From Nocardioides thalensis (GTDB taxonomy: Bacteria; Actinomycetota; Actinomycetes; Propionibacteriales; Nocardioidaceae): a DNA stretch of 64,000 nt. This document shows positions 34,163-45,146 of this stretch, one piece after another. Numbering within the stretch: position 1 is the stretch's first letter; each line of letters opens with the position of its first letter. The notes below the pieces were generated by a model, which ran no database searches, was not told the DNA's origin, and was given only the letters and a program-made list of their open reading frames with translations. The DNA is taken from assembly GCF_013410655.1 (NCBI RefSeq), contig NZ_JACCFP010000001.1, positions 4,425,501-4,489,500 of the forward strand, in the 5' to 3' direction. A program made the position numbers and the translations under genes.

Positions 34163-34672
34163 TCACTCCCACTTCGTGGCGAACGTGAAACCGACCGCCA
34201 TCAGCGCGATGCCGACGAACAGGTTCTTCTGCTCCAGGTCGTTGAAGATCGCGATGTCCTTCGGCGGGTTGGCGGTCTGGGTCACGTAGTAGACGCAGAT
34301 CCACAGCAGGCCGATGACGAAGCAGCCGAGCATGCCCACGACGACGCCGCGGCCGCGGCCGAGCGGGGTGGACCGGTGGGCGGAGACGACCAGGCCGAGC
34401 ATGATCGCGCCGAACCCGATCAGGTAGTTCCAGCCCTGGAGCTTCTGCACGGCCATCGGACCGGTGCCCTCCTGGTCCTTGACCGGGAGGCCGTCGATCC
34501 AGCCGTCGGTCGGCCGCACGCCCAGGTAGTAGTACGCCAGCCACGCGATGCCGCCGAGGATCAGCACCAGGGCGATGACGAACCGGACGCTGAAGACCGG
34601 GCCGGTCTCGGGTGCGAGGGGGTCGTCGGACTTGTCCTTGCGCAGGCTGGACAGGCGGGACAGCTTGGACAC
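34163..34672 (-). CDS. crgA: CrgA-type cell division protein with two CrgA-like halves
   Basis: 169 aa from the GTG at 34672 (GAGGAG 7 nt upstream). Actinobacterial CrgA is about 85-95 aa with two membrane helices. Here the C-terminal half (FVIGLLWICVYYV, then NLFVGIALMAVGFTFATKWE) matches the normal CrgA pattern. The N-terminal half repeats it (FVIALVLILGGIAWLAYYYL, then WNYLIGFGAIMLGLVVSAHR), giving four membrane helices. CrgA helps recruit septal peptidoglycan enzymes at the divisome. The duplication is inferred from sequence resemblance of the halves. It is divergent from the DUF881 gene. Confidence 0.8.
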   Translation of the reverse strand: MSKLSRLSSLRKDKSDDPLAPETGPVFSVRFVIALVLILGGIAWLAYYYLGVRPTDGWIDGLPVKDQEGTGPMAVQKLQGWNYLIGFGAIMLGLVVSAHRSTPLGRGRGVVVGMLGCFVIGLLWICVYYVTQTANPPKDIAIFNDLEQKNLFVGIALMAVGFTFATKWE

Positions 34673-34754
34673 GACTCGCTCCTCGGCGGGCTCTGATCTC
34701 GATACGGCGGTGGGCATGGCGCATCGGCCACGACGCCCACCTACGCTAGAGAGT

Positions 34755-35576
34755 ATGACGGGCGCGCACGAGGCGGAGGGCCGACCCCTCCACTCCGCGC
34801 CCGACGGTGGCGCGAAGCCGCCCCGGCATCACGCGCGGCGGTCGCTGGCGTGGCGCATCGGCACGCCCACGGTCGTGCTGCTGAGCGGCGCGCTCTTCGC
34901 GGTGTCCGCCGCCGACAGCGGCGGCACCGACCTGCGACCCGGCCGCTACACCGACCTCGCGAGCCTCGCCGAGGCGGAGGCCGACGACGTCAAGCAGCTC
35001 CAGGCGCGGGCGCGTGACCTCGAGCAGGACATCGACCGGATGTCGGAGAACGTGCGCTCGTTCCGGGTGCGCACCACCCGCCACGAGGTCGAGCGCCTCC
35101 ACGACCCCGCCGGGCTCACGCCGCGCACCGGGCCCGGGTTGTCGATCACCCTCTCCGACGCCCCCGACGACCTCTTCGAGGACGCCCGCGACGCGGGGGC
35201 GTCCGGCGACGTGCTGCGCCGCTACGTCGTGCACCAGCAGGACATCCAGGCGGTCGTCAACTCGCTGTGGCGCGCCGGCGCGGAGGCCGTCGTCATCGAG
35301 GGCCAGCGGGTCGTGAGCACGACCGGCATCAAGTGCGAGGGCAACGCGGTCCAGCTCCAGGGCGTGCCCTACCCCGAGCCCTACGACATCGAGGCGGTCG
35401 GCGACCCGACGGCGCTGCTGTCGGCGCTCGACAGCGACCCGATCGTCGCCGGCTACCGCGCCGACGCCGCCGACCCGGAGATCGCGATCGGGTGGGACGT
35501 CGAGACCGAGCAGCAGGTCGAGGCGCCGGCGTTCGAGGGCCTCGTGGACATCAGGTACGCCGAGCCGCTGCGCTAG
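34755..35576 (+). CDS. DUF881 family protein
   Basis: 273 aa, ATG at 34755; TACGCT (34742-34747) 7 nt upstream indicates leaderless initiation. One N-terminal membrane segment (about 35-52, TPTVVLLSGALFAVSAA), then a coiled coil (about 70-105, VKQLQARARDLEQDIDRMSE). The DUF881 domain follows: GPGLSITLSDAP, VVHQQDIQAVVNSLWRAGAEAVVIEGQRV and CEGNAVQLQGVPYPEPYDIEAVGD. Homologues sit beside crgA and pknB in actinobacteria. A membrane-anchored extracytoplasmic role is likely; function not established. Confidence 0.88.
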   Translation: MTGAHEAEGRPLHSAPDGGAKPPRHHARRSLAWRIGTPTVVLLSGALFAVSAADSGGTDLRPGRYTDLASLAEAEADDVKQLQARARDLEQDIDRMSENVRSFRVRTTRHEVERLHDPAGLTPRTGPGLSITLSDAPDDLFEDARDAGASGDVLRRYVVHQQDIQAVVNSLWRAGAEAVVIEGQRVVSTTGIKCEGNAVQLQGVPYPEPYDIEAVGDPTALLSALDSDPIVAGYRADAADPEIAIGWDVETEQQVEAPAFEGLVDIRYAEPLR

Positions 35577-35582
35577 GCGGCG

Positions 35583-37543
35583 CTACTCCTCCTCGTTGCC
35601 CTCGCCCGGCAACGGGAAGCTGAGCGGGTCTTTGGGGTCCGTGCCCGCCTCGACCTCGTCGCCGTCGGTGGCGCCGTCGCCGTCGGTGTCGGGGTTCATC
35701 GGGTCGGTCGGGGCCTCGGCGTTGACCTCGTCGCCGTCGGTCAGGCCGTCGCCGTCGGAGTCGGGGTTGCTCGGGTCGGTGCCGAGCTCGCCCTCCTCGT
35801 CGTCGGTCAGGCCGTCCTCGTCGGTGTCCTCCGGCTCGACGAACGTCGAGTAGTAGACCGTCACCTGCGACCCCTCGGGGAGGTCGGTGCCGGCCTGCGG
35901 CACCTGGCGCGTCACCGTCCCGGCGGGCTCGGTCGAGTCGGGGTCCTTGGCGAACACCGGGCGGAAGCCGGCGTCGCGCAGGGCCCGGGCCGCCTGCTCC
36001 CGGGTCTTGCCGACCACGTTCGGCACCGCCTCCGGGCCGTCGGAGAGGCACAGCTGCACCTGGTCGTCGCGGCCGACCTGCTCGCCGGCCTGCGGCGTCT
36101 GCTCGACGACGGTGTCGGCGGGCTCGTCGGAGTCGCACGGGTCGGGCAGGGTCGTGATGTTGCGCCGCGGGATGCCCTCCTCGACGAGCGCGGCGATCGC
36201 GGCCTGCTCGGACATCTCGGTGACGGCGGGCATCGGGAAGTCGCAGCTGCCGCTGGACAGGGTGAGCTCGACGGTCGTGGACTCGGCGACGGCGTACTCC
36301 CCCGGCTGCGGCTCCTGGGTGATGACCTGGTCGACCTCGTAGCGGTCGCTGCACTCGACGAGCCGGTCGTCGACGTCGAAGCCCGCCAGCTCGAGCTCCT
36401 CCTCGGCCGCGTCGCGGTCGGCGCCGACGACATCGGGCACCGGCACCTCCTCCGGGCCGCCGGGGAACAGCTTGGGCCACGCCCAGAACGCGGCGGCGAT
36501 CAGCGCGATCACCAAGAGCGCCAGCAGCACCCACAGCCAGGCACGCTTCGGCTCGTCGTCCTCGTCGTCGCGCACCGGGGTGCCGCGCACGGACGTGTCG
36601 CTCGCGGCGTCGGACGGGGGCACGACGGCGGTCACCGCGGTCGGCGGGCCGGGGTCGACCGGCGGCGGGGGCGCGACGGCCTGGACCGGCCGGCCGGCGA
36701 GGTAGCGCTCGATGTCGGTGCGCATCGCGGCAGCCGACTGGTAGCGGTCCTCGACCCGCTTGGCGAGCGACTTCATCACGATCGCGTCGATCTGCGGGGT
36801 GAGGTCGGCGTCGTGGTGGGACGGGGGTACGGCGGGCTCGCGCACGTGCTGGTAGGCGACGGCGACGGGCGAGTCGCCCACGAACGGCGGCCGGCCGGTG
36901 AGCAGCTCGTAGAGCAGGCAGCCGGCGGAGTAGACGTCGGAGCGGGAGTCGACGGTCTCGCCGCGCGCCTGCTCGGGGGAGAGGTACTGCGCGGTGCCGA
37001 CGACCGCGGCGGTCTGGGTCATCGACGAGGCGGCGTCGCTCATCGCGCGGGCGATGCCGAAGTCCATCACCTTCACGTCGCCGGACGGCGTGAGCATGAC
37101 GTTGCCCGGCTTGATGTCGCGGTGGATGATGCCGCCGCGGTGGCTGTAGTCGAGGGCAGACAGCACGCCGCTGGTGATCTCGAGCGCGCGCTCGGGGAGG
37201 ATCTTGCGACCCTCGCGCAGGATGTCGCGCAGGGTGCGGCCGGCGACGTACTCCATGACGATGTAGGGCTGGGCCACTCCGTCGGGCGCCGGCTCCTCGC
37301 CGGTGTCGTAGACGGCGACGATCGCCGGGTGGTTGAGCGACGCCGACGACTGCGCCTCGCGCCGGAACCGCGCCTGGAACGTCGCGTCGGAGGCGAGGTC
37401 GGTGCGCAGCCGCTTGACTGCGACGACGCGGCCGAGCCGCGTGTCGGTGCCCTTGCGCACCTCGGCCATGCCGCCGCGCCCGAGCAGCTCGCCGAGCTGG
37501 TAGCGGCCGCCGACCACGCCGTGGCCCTCGCCCGGTCCGGTCG

Positions 37544-37547
<4 letters not shown>
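35583..37547 (-). CDS. pknB: PASTA-type Ser/Thr protein kinase PknB with C-terminal Ca-binding-like repeats
   Basis: 654 aa. Kinase domain 15-280: G-loop GRGGMAEV (23-30), K45, HRDIKPGNV (catalytic D144), DFG 162-164 and an activation loop with SSMTQTAAVVGTAQY. The membrane helix is at about 337-359. Three PASTA domains (about 370-433, 436-500, 503-566) should sense muropeptides/lipid II outside the cell. After them, residues ~570-640 form three DxDxDGxxDxxE units (DEDGLTDDEEGELGTDPSNP, DSDGDGLTDGDE, DTDGDGATDGDE) like thrombospondin type-3 or EF-hand-like calcium repeats, which ordinary PknB lacks. ATG overlaps the PknA stop. Confidence 0.94.
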
Positions 37548-39105
<1,558 letters not shown>

Positions 39106-39109
<4 letters not shown>

Positions 39110-40563
39110 TGCAGCACCGCCTCCATCACAGCCTTGGCCACCGGTCCGCCGAGGCCGCCTCCGGAGATGTCCTTCCCCGGCGCCTCCTGGATCATGACAG
39201 CGACGGCCACCTCGGCGTTCTCCGCCGGCGCGAACGACGTGAACCACGCGTACGGCGGCAGCCCGTCGCCGCGCTGCGCGGTGCCGGTCTTGCCCGCCAC
39301 CGACAGGCCCGGGATCGCCGCGACGTTGGCCGTGCCCTCGTCGACCGTGGCGACGAGCAGGTCGGTGAGGTCCTGGGCGGCACCCGCGCCGATCGCCGAA
39401 CGCAGCTCCTCGGGGTCGGTGGTCTCGAGAGTCTCGTACTCCGCGGACTGCACCTCCTCGACGAGGTAGGGCTTCATCAGCGTGCCGCGGTTGGCCACCG
39501 CAGCCGCGACCATCGCCATCTGCAGCGGCGTCGCCTGCACCTCGAACTGGCCGAAGCCGGTCTGAGCGAGGAACGTGTCCTCGAGGTCGCCGGTCGGGAA
39601 GACCGACTCGACCGACGACGGCAGGTCGTCGAAGGAGTCGCTGTTGAAGCCGAACTCCTCGGCCTGCTCGCGCAGCGCGTCCTCGCCGAGCTCGACGGCC
39701 ATCCGCGCGAACGCGGTGTTGCACGACCACGCCATCGCGGTCTCGAAGGTGATCTTCTCGGCGTCGCACGCGGTGCGGCCCTCGTTGTCGATCACGTTGC
39801 CCACACCGTTCGGCTGGTAGGTGGCTCCCGAGGGCACCAGGTCGTCGACGGCGTAGTCACCGCTGTCGAGCGCTGCCGCCGCGGTCACGATCTTGAAGGT
39901 CGAGCCGGGGAACAGGCGGGTCTGGATCGCCCGGTTGAGCAGCGGCTCGCGCTCGTCGTCCTCGAGCGCCCGGTAGGCCTCTCCCGCCGCCTCGAAGTCG
40001 TGCGTGGCCAGCTCGTTGGGGTCGTACGACGGCAGCGACACCATCGCCAGGATCTTGCCCGTCTTGGGCTCGATCGCCACGACCGATCCCTCGCCCTCGG
40101 GGCCGACCGCGGCCTCGAGCGCGTGGTAGGCGGCCTCCTGCGCCTCGGGGTCGAGGGTGAGCAGCACGTTGCCGCCCTTGTTGGTCTCGTTGCGCACCAG
40201 GTCGACGAGCCGGTTGACGAAGAGCCGCGGGTCCTCGCCGGAGAGGATCTCGTTCTGCGACCGCTCCAGACCGGTCTGGCTGGCGAACTGGAGGTATCCG
40301 GTGACGTTGGCGTAGAGCCACGGCTTGGGGTACTTGCGCAGGAACTCGTAGCGGTCGTCGCTCTCGACGCTGCGCGCGATCGGGTCGCGGCCGACGATGA
40401 TCGCGCCGCGCTCACGGCTGAACGCCGCCTCGGCGACGCGGGCGTTGCCGGGGTGCTCGTTGAGGTCCTCCGCCGCCCAGAACTGGAGGTAGGACACGTT
40501 GATCATCAGCGCCAGGAAGAGCAGCAGGCAGAAGGTGGAGATGGCGCGAATCGGCTTGTTCAT
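39106..40563 (-). CDS. pbpA: Class B penicillin-binding protein PbpA
   Basis: 485 aa. N-terminal membrane anchor (6-25). Transpeptidase domain: SXXK motif STFK (S221-K224), SCN (280-282) and KTGT (425-428). The dimerisation region precedes it (GNARVAEAAFSRERGAIIVG). Class B PBPs cross-link peptidoglycan, partnered by the SEDS glycosyltransferase; the next gene upstream is rodA, overlapping by 4 bp. Length and order match actinobacterial PbpA. Confidence 0.96.
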
Positions 40564-41951
40564 CTCTCGTCGTTCACCACCTTCACCACCTGGGTCTTCG
40601 CCTCGTCCGGGTCCTCGTCCTGGTCCGTCAGCGCCGGCAGCGGCCGCCGGGCCTGGTCGGAGATCCGCAGCAGGATCGCGACGATCACCCAGTTGGCGAC
40701 CAGCGAGCTGCCGCCGGCCGAGAGGAACGGTGTGGTGAGACCGGTGAGCGGCACGAGCCGGGTGACGCCGCCGACGACGACGAAGACCTGGAGCGCGATG
40801 ACGCTTCCGAGGCCGACCGCGACCAGCTTGCCGAAGCCGTCGCGGCAGATGAGCGCGGCGCGCAGCGCCCGCTCGACGATGAGGCCGTAGAGGAGCAGGA
40901 CCGCGATCACCGCGGTGAGACCGAGCTCCTCGCCGATCGCGGCCAGGATGAAGTCGTTGTGCGATTCCGGGATGCGGTCGGGCACGCCCTGGCCGAGGCC
41001 CTGCCCGATCAGGCCGCCCCACGCGAAGCCGTAGAGGCTCTGGACCAGCTGGTAGCCGCTGCCGTCGGGGTCGGCCCACGGGTCGAGCCAGATGTCGACG
41101 CGCTGGCCGACGTGGCCGACGAAGACGTACGCCGCCGCGGCCCCGCCGAGGAACATCGCGCTGCCGACGAACAGCCAGCCGGCGCGCTCGGTGGCGACGT
41201 AGAGCATGACGAGGAACAGGCCGAAGAACAGCAGGCTGGAGCCGAGGTCCTTCTGCAGGATGAGGATGCAGAGGCTGATGCCCCACATGGCGAGGATCGG
41301 GCCGAGGTCGCGACCGCGCGGCAGGTCGATGAAGAGCAGGCGACGGCCGGCGAGCGCCAGTGCGTCGCGGTGGACGACCAGGTAGCCGGCGAACGTGAAG
41401 ACCAGCAGCACCTTCGCGACCTCGCCCGGCTGGAAGCTGAGCGGTCCGAGCGCGATCCAGATCCGGGCGCCGTTGACCTCGTTGCCGATGCCGGGGAGCA
41501 TCGGCAGGACCAGCAGCCCGAGCGAGACCAGGCCGAGCGTGTAGGTGTAGCGGCCCAGCAGCCGATGGTCGCGGATGAGGAACAGCGCGGCGACGAAGAG
41601 CGCGACGCCGACGGTCATGAACATCAGCTGGTTGTCGGCGTTGGACGTGTCCTCGGCGACGTCGATGCGCCGGATGATCGCGAGGCCGAGGCCGTTGAGC
41701 GCCGCGACGACCGGCAGCAGCACCGGATCGGCGTACGGCGCGACCATCCGCACCACCACGTGGGCGACGACGACGAGGGCGGCCAGCCACCCGCCGTACC
41801 CGAGGATGTTGGTGGGCACCTCGCCGTCGACGCCGAGGCCGACCGCGGCGTAGGCGCCCACGCCGACGACGAGCGCGAGCACGAGAAGGAACAGCTCCGC
41901 TCCGCGCCGTCGGCGGTGGACGAACCCCATCAGGCCGGCGTTGTTGGGCAT
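40560..41951 (-). CDS. rodA: SEDS-family peptidoglycan glycosyltransferase RodA/FtsW
   Basis: 463 aa, about ten membrane segments. SEDS signatures: NGARIWIALGPLSFQPGEVAK, LQKDLGSSLLFFGLF, ESHNDFILAAIGEELGL and the GLTTPFLSAGGSSLVANW motif near the C-terminus. Polymerises glycan strands with PbpA as partner. The C-terminal 35 residues are charged and cytoplasmic. Starts 1 base after the pstP stop, so all these genes are co-transcribed. Confidence 0.95.
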   Translation of the reverse strand: MPNNAGLMGFVHRRRRGAELFLLVLALVVGVGAYAAVGLGVDGEVPTNILGYGGWLAALVVVAHVVVRMVAPYADPVLLPVVAALNGLGLAIIRRIDVAEDTSNADNQLMFMTVGVALFVAALFLIRDHRLLGRYTYTLGLVSLGLLVLPMLPGIGNEVNGARIWIALGPLSFQPGEVAKVLLVFTFAGYLVVHRDALALAGRRLLFIDLPRGRDLGPILAMWGISLCILILQKDLGSSLLFFGLFLVMLYVATERAGWLFVGSAMFLGGAAAAYVFVGHVGQRVDIWLDPWADPDGSGYQLVQSLYGFAWGGLIGQGLGQGVPDRIPESHNDFILAAIGEELGLTAVIAVLLLYGLIVERALRAALICRDGFGKLVAVGLGSVIALQVFVVVGGVTRLVPLTGLTTPFLSAGGSSLVANWVIVAILLRISDQARRPLPALTDQDEDPDEAKTQVVKVVNDER

Positions 41952-41952
41952 G

Positions 41953-43305
41953 TCAGTCGGCCGCCCCGCCCAGGCTCGGGTCCACGGGAAGCTGCGCGTC
42001 CTTCGCGAGGTTGCGCACGATCTGCTCGGCGTCGTCGTAGCTGTCGGCGTCGAGGCCGTCGGCGACGTCCTCGGCCTGCGACTCCGAGAGGCTGTCGACC
42101 GGGATGGTCGTCTCGCGGTAGACGCTGGAGAGGCCGGGAAGGTCGTTGACGCCGCGGTAGATGACGACCATGCCGTCGGCCTCGGCGACGTAGTACTGCT
42201 GCTGGGTCCACCAGTACGCCGAGGCGACGCCGACCCACGCGAGACCGAGCACCAGGGCGAGCGCCATCAGCCGGCGGGCCCAGCGGAACCGTTGCGGCGC
42301 GCGCGGCGCGTAGCGGTAGGTCTCCGGATCCATCGGCGGGTCGGCCTGGATCGCGAAGTCGATGCCCTCGGGGATCTCGGCGTCGACCGGCTCGAGCTCG
42401 CCGGTGTCACCGGAGCGGTGGCCGCGGAACAGGCTGCGCGGGAGCCGGCGACGCAGCTCGGCCGCGGCGCCGACGGTCTGCGGCTGGAGGGCGGCGTACG
42501 TCGGGTCGGCCGCGGCCTGCTCCTCGGTGAGCACGTCGGCGACGACGCAGGTGACGTTGTCGGAGCTGCCGGCGTCGAGACTGGCGCGCACCAGCTCGAT
42601 GGCGGCGTACTCGGGGCTGCCGCCGGAGAGGATGTCGGCGATCCGCCCGGCCTCCAGCACGCCGCAGGCGCCGTCGCTGCAGAGGAACAGCCGGTCGCCG
42701 GGCACCAGCTCGAGGGCGAACAGGTCGGGCTCCACCTCGTGCAGCCCGTCGAGCGCCTTGAGGATGAGGTTGCGGTGCGGGTGGGTGCGCGCCTCCTCCT
42801 CGGTGATGCGGCCCTCGTCGATCAGGCTCTGCACGAACGTGTGGTCGGTCGTCAGCTGCGAGAGCTCGCCCTCGCGGAAGAGGTAGCCGCGGGAGTCGCC
42901 GACGTGACCGATGGCGACCTTGCGCCCGTCGAACAGGGCGAGCGTGGCCGTTGTGCTGGTGCCGTTGAGCGCCGGGTCGGCGTCGACCTGGCTGCCGATC
43001 GACTCGTGCGCGTCGTGGAGGCCGTCGGTGACGCGGATGAGCAGGTCGCCGGTGGGTGGGACGTCGAGCTGGCGGAGCTCGGCGATCGCCGTGCTGGAGG
43101 CGATGTCGCCGCGCGCGGCGCCGCCGACGCCGTCGCAGACGGCGAGCAGCCACGGCCCGGCGTACCCGGAGTCCTGGTTGTCCTTGCGGACGCGGCCGAC
43201 GTCGGACACCGCGTGGTAGCGCAGGCGCAGGTCCGCACCACCCGCGGGGCGGGGGGCGGCGTCAGGCGACGGGACGGTCTCGGGCCCGGGAGCTGGTTCG
43301 GTCAT
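41953..43305 (-). CDS. pstP: PP2C-type Ser/Thr phosphatase PstP
   Basis: 450 aa. The catalytic domain (about 26-265) has KDNQD (41-45), CDGVGGAARGD (57-67; D58 metal ligand), HVGDSRGYL, and SDGACGV..; TDNVTC-like SSDNVTCVVADV follows. A membrane helix at about 343-363 leads to a short extracellular region. Removes phosphate from PknA/PknB substrates; the gene is in the same operon as both kinases. GTG or ATG: ATG at 43305 fits. Confidence 0.95.
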   Translation of the reverse strand: MTEPAPGPETVPSPDAAPRPAGGADLRLRYHAVSDVGRVRKDNQDSGYAGPWLLAVCDGVGGAARGDIASSTAIAELRQLDVPPTGDLLIRVTDGLHDAHESIGSQVDADPALNGTSTTATLALFDGRKVAIGHVGDSRGYLFREGELSQLTTDHTFVQSLIDEGRITEEEARTHPHRNLILKALDGLHEVEPDLFALELVPGDRLFLCSDGACGVLEAGRIADILSGGSPEYAAIELVRASLDAGSSDNVTCVVADVLTEEQAAADPTYAALQPQTVGAAAELRRRLPRSLFRGHRSGDTGELEPVDAEIPEGIDFAIQADPPMDPETYRYAPRAPQRFRWARRLMALALVLGLAWVGVASAYWWTQQQYYVAEADGMVVIYRGVNDLPGLSSVYRETTIPVDSLSESQAEDVADGLDADSYDDAEQIVRNLAKDAQLPVDPSLGGAAD

Positions 43306-43311
43306 CCGCGG

Positions 43312-43782
43312 CTACTTCCGGAGCTCCAGGACGGTCTTCCCGATCCGCACCTGCGACCCGAGCATGATCGTGGTCGGCTGGGTGAGCCGCTGGTTGCCGA
43401 GGTAGGTGCCGTTGGTGGAGCCGAGGTCCTCGACGAACCACTGGTCACCGGACGCCGCGATCCGCGCGTGCCGGGTGGAGACGTAGTCGTCGTCGAGGCG
43501 GATCGCCGCGTCGTTGCCGCGGCCGATCAGTATCGGGGCGTCGGCCAGCGCGGCGGTGATGCCGGTGTTGGGGCCCTGGACGACCGCGACGTGCGTGGGC
43601 GCGCCCCGCCGCTTCGGCGGCGCCTTCTGCTTGGGCTGCTTCGGCGGCTTGCCGCCGGTGGCGGGCGTGGGCATCCGGGCGCCGAACATGTCGGACCGGA
43701 TCACCGAGATCGCGGACAGCACGAAGATCCACAGGATCGCCAGGTAGGCGATCCGGATCAGGAACAGGGTCAGCTCAGACAC
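43312..43782 (-). CDS. fhaB: FHA domain protein FhaB
   Basis: 156 aa. N-terminal membrane helix (about 5-28, FLIRIAYLAILWIFVLSAIS), basic Pro/Lys linker (about 40-60), then an FHA domain: ILIGRGNDAAIRLDDDYVSTRHARI and EDLGSTNGTYLGNQRL, the phospho-Thr-binding face. In mycobacteria the equivalent (FipA) links kinase signalling to division. Overlaps fhaA by 8 bp. Confidence 0.92.
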   Translation of the reverse strand: MSELTLFLIRIAYLAILWIFVLSAISVIRSDMFGARMPTPATGGKPPKQPKQKAPPKRRGAPTHVAVVQGPNTGITAALADAPILIGRGNDAAIRLDDDYVSTRHARIAASGDQWFVEDLGSTNGTYLGNQRLTQPTTIMLGSQVRIGKTVLELRK

Positions 43783-44524
43783 CGGGCGACTCCTGGTGGG
43801 GCTCCGGGAGGAAGCGCACGGTCAGGGAGGTGTGGCCGACCTGGACCCGGGAGCCGTCGGCGAGGACGGCCCGGGCCACCTTGTGCCCGTTGACGGTGAT
43901 GCCGTTGGTGGAGCCCATGTCGTGCACCTCGATGTGGAGCTCGCCCTCGCCCGGGGCGAGGCCGCTGCCCTGGACGGTGGAGACGAGGAACTCGGCGTGC
44001 CGCCGGCTGATGCCGGGGTCGTTGATGCGGAGGTCGGCCTCGCTGCCGCGCCCGACGACGAGCCCGGGCGGCTGCAGGGGGTGCTGGGTGCCGTTGACGT
44101 CGAGCACCGCGCGGGTGCGCTGCCGGCCCCCGCCGCGACTGCTGCCGGTGACCGTCGCCTCCGCGCGGCTGAGCACCCGGAGCTGGCCCGTGCTGAGGTC
44201 GTCGGCCGCGGTGAACGCGATCTTGATCGGGCCGGGGAACACATAGCTCTGCAGGTCGGCGTGCTCCTGGAGCTGGGTCGAGAGCTCGCCCGCCAGCGTC
44301 GAGTCGTACGGCGCCAGCCGGTCCAGGTCGGAGCTGGCGAGCTCGACCTCGAACGCGTTGGGCACCAGCCGCCGCTCCCGGGACAGGATCTGCGCCTTGT
44401 TGTCGAGCTCGCGCTGGAGCGCCGCGGCGATCTCGACCGGCTGCACCGCGCTGCGGAACGTGCGCGCGAAGACGCCGGAGATGGCGCGCTCGAGACGCTG
44501 CTCGAAACGCTGCAACCCACCCAT
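43775..44524 (-). CDS. fhaA: FHA domain protein FhaA
   Basis: 249 aa from the ATG at 44524; the longer frame to 44629 is not conserved in style. The N-terminal ~120 residues (GGLQRFEQRLERAISGVFAR, IAAALQRELDN) match the FhaA-type DUF3662 module. The C-terminal FHA domain has VVGRGSEADLRINDPGISRRHAEF and HDMGSTNGITVNGHKV. First gene of the fhaA-fhaB-pstP-rodA-pbpA-pknA-pknB operon; the promoter should lie at 44525-44678. Confidence 0.93.
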   Translation of the reverse strand: MGGLQRFEQRLERAISGVFARTFRSAVQPVEIAAALQRELDNKAQILSRERRLVPNAFEVELASSDLDRLAPYDSTLAGELSTQLQEHADLQSYVFPGPIKIAFTAADDLSTGQLRVLSRAEATVTGSSRGGGRQRTRAVLDVNGTQHPLQPPGLVVGRGSEADLRINDPGISRRHAEFLVSTVQGSGLAPGEGELHIEVHDMGSTNGITVNGHKVARAVLADGSRVQVGHTSLTVRFLPEPHQESPGV

Positions 44525-44678
44525 CGCGGCCTCCTCCCTGTCGCCCTGCACAGTCGTCACCTTGCGGTCCGAACGGTCCGCTCGATCGTATAGGTGCCGC
44601 GATCGACCGCCAGTTTGGGCGCGCGGCACCGCCTGGGATAGCCTTGCCCGGCTGTCGAACAGCGATGCCGACAGCAGA

Positions 44679-44762
44679 GCGCGAGTGGCGGAATAGGCAG
44701 ACGCGCACGGTTCAGGTCCGTGTGTCCGAAAGGACGTGGGGGTTCAACTCCCCCCTCGCGCA
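44679..44762 (+). tRNA. tRNA-Leu (anticodon CAG)
   Basis: 84 nt with long variable arm; acceptor GCGCGAG pairs with CTCGCGC, discriminator A, anticodon CAG at 44713-44715, T-arm GGTTCAACTCC. CCA not encoded. A tRNA-Leu can be an integration site, but no integrase is seen nearby. Confidence 0.97.
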
Positions 44763-44787
44763 CGTAGTCTCCTCTTAGGAGTCCCGG

Positions 44788-44816
44788 ACATCCCGAACCC
44801 TCAGGGTTCGGGATGT
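44788..44816 (+). terminator. Strong hairpin after tRNA-Leu
   Basis: ACATCCCGAACCCT / AGGGTTCGGGATGT form a perfect 14-bp stem around a single C (a few central pairs open as loop), followed by TCTGATTTC. It probably ends the tRNA transcript. Confidence 0.8.
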
Positions 44817-44941
44817 TCTGATTTCGGGCGGCGCCGCGCCGGTGCCGGACTCGCGGCCGGCGAGCCGGTCTGCGCCGGGTCTCCGAGCGCCGTCGCAGCA
44901 CAGGCGCGGAGGATCCACCTCGGCGTTCGGCGTCCGGCGGG

Positions 44942-44964
44942 CCATACAGTAACGTACGGTATGG
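44942..44964. promoter_or_regulatory. Candidate TetR-type operator O1 with -10-like hexamer
   Basis: CCATAC (44942-44947) and GTATGG (44959-44964) frame the core. The right part CGTACGGTATGG matches operator O2, while the left half at the usual 6-bp spacing is degenerate (GTAA instead of ATAC). TAACGT at 44950-44955 lies 5 nt before an ATG at 44961, as in the other copies. Confidence 0.4.
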
Positions 44965-45146
44965 CGGTGGCCCATGGTTCCGCCGGAGAGGAGCCGCAGG
45001 TGACGGGTGGCGTGACCACGACGTCGACACCACCGGGCAGTCGATCCAGACCTGGCGCCGCCGGGATCGGATCGCGGGACGGCACTCCGGGCCTCGGCTC
45101 GGGCCAGCGCCGGGTTCTCTGCCGCCTGCGCTCGTTCCGCCCGTGA
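44961..45146 (+). CDS. Candidate small leaderless ORF overlapping the EamA gene start
   Basis: 61 codons from an ATG placed exactly after the O1 promoter-operator; its TGA overlaps the GTG of the next gene (GTGA). The peptide (MAVAHGSAGEEPQVTGGVTT) is low-complexity, has no recognised domain and has weak coding character. It could be a leader peptide coupling translation to the transporter, or just the 5' untranslated region. The rest of 44817-44940 shows nothing gene-like. Confidence 0.2.
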   Translation: MAVAHGSAGEEPQVTGGVTTTSTPPGSRSRPGAAGIGSRDGTPGLGSGQRRVLCRLRSFRP

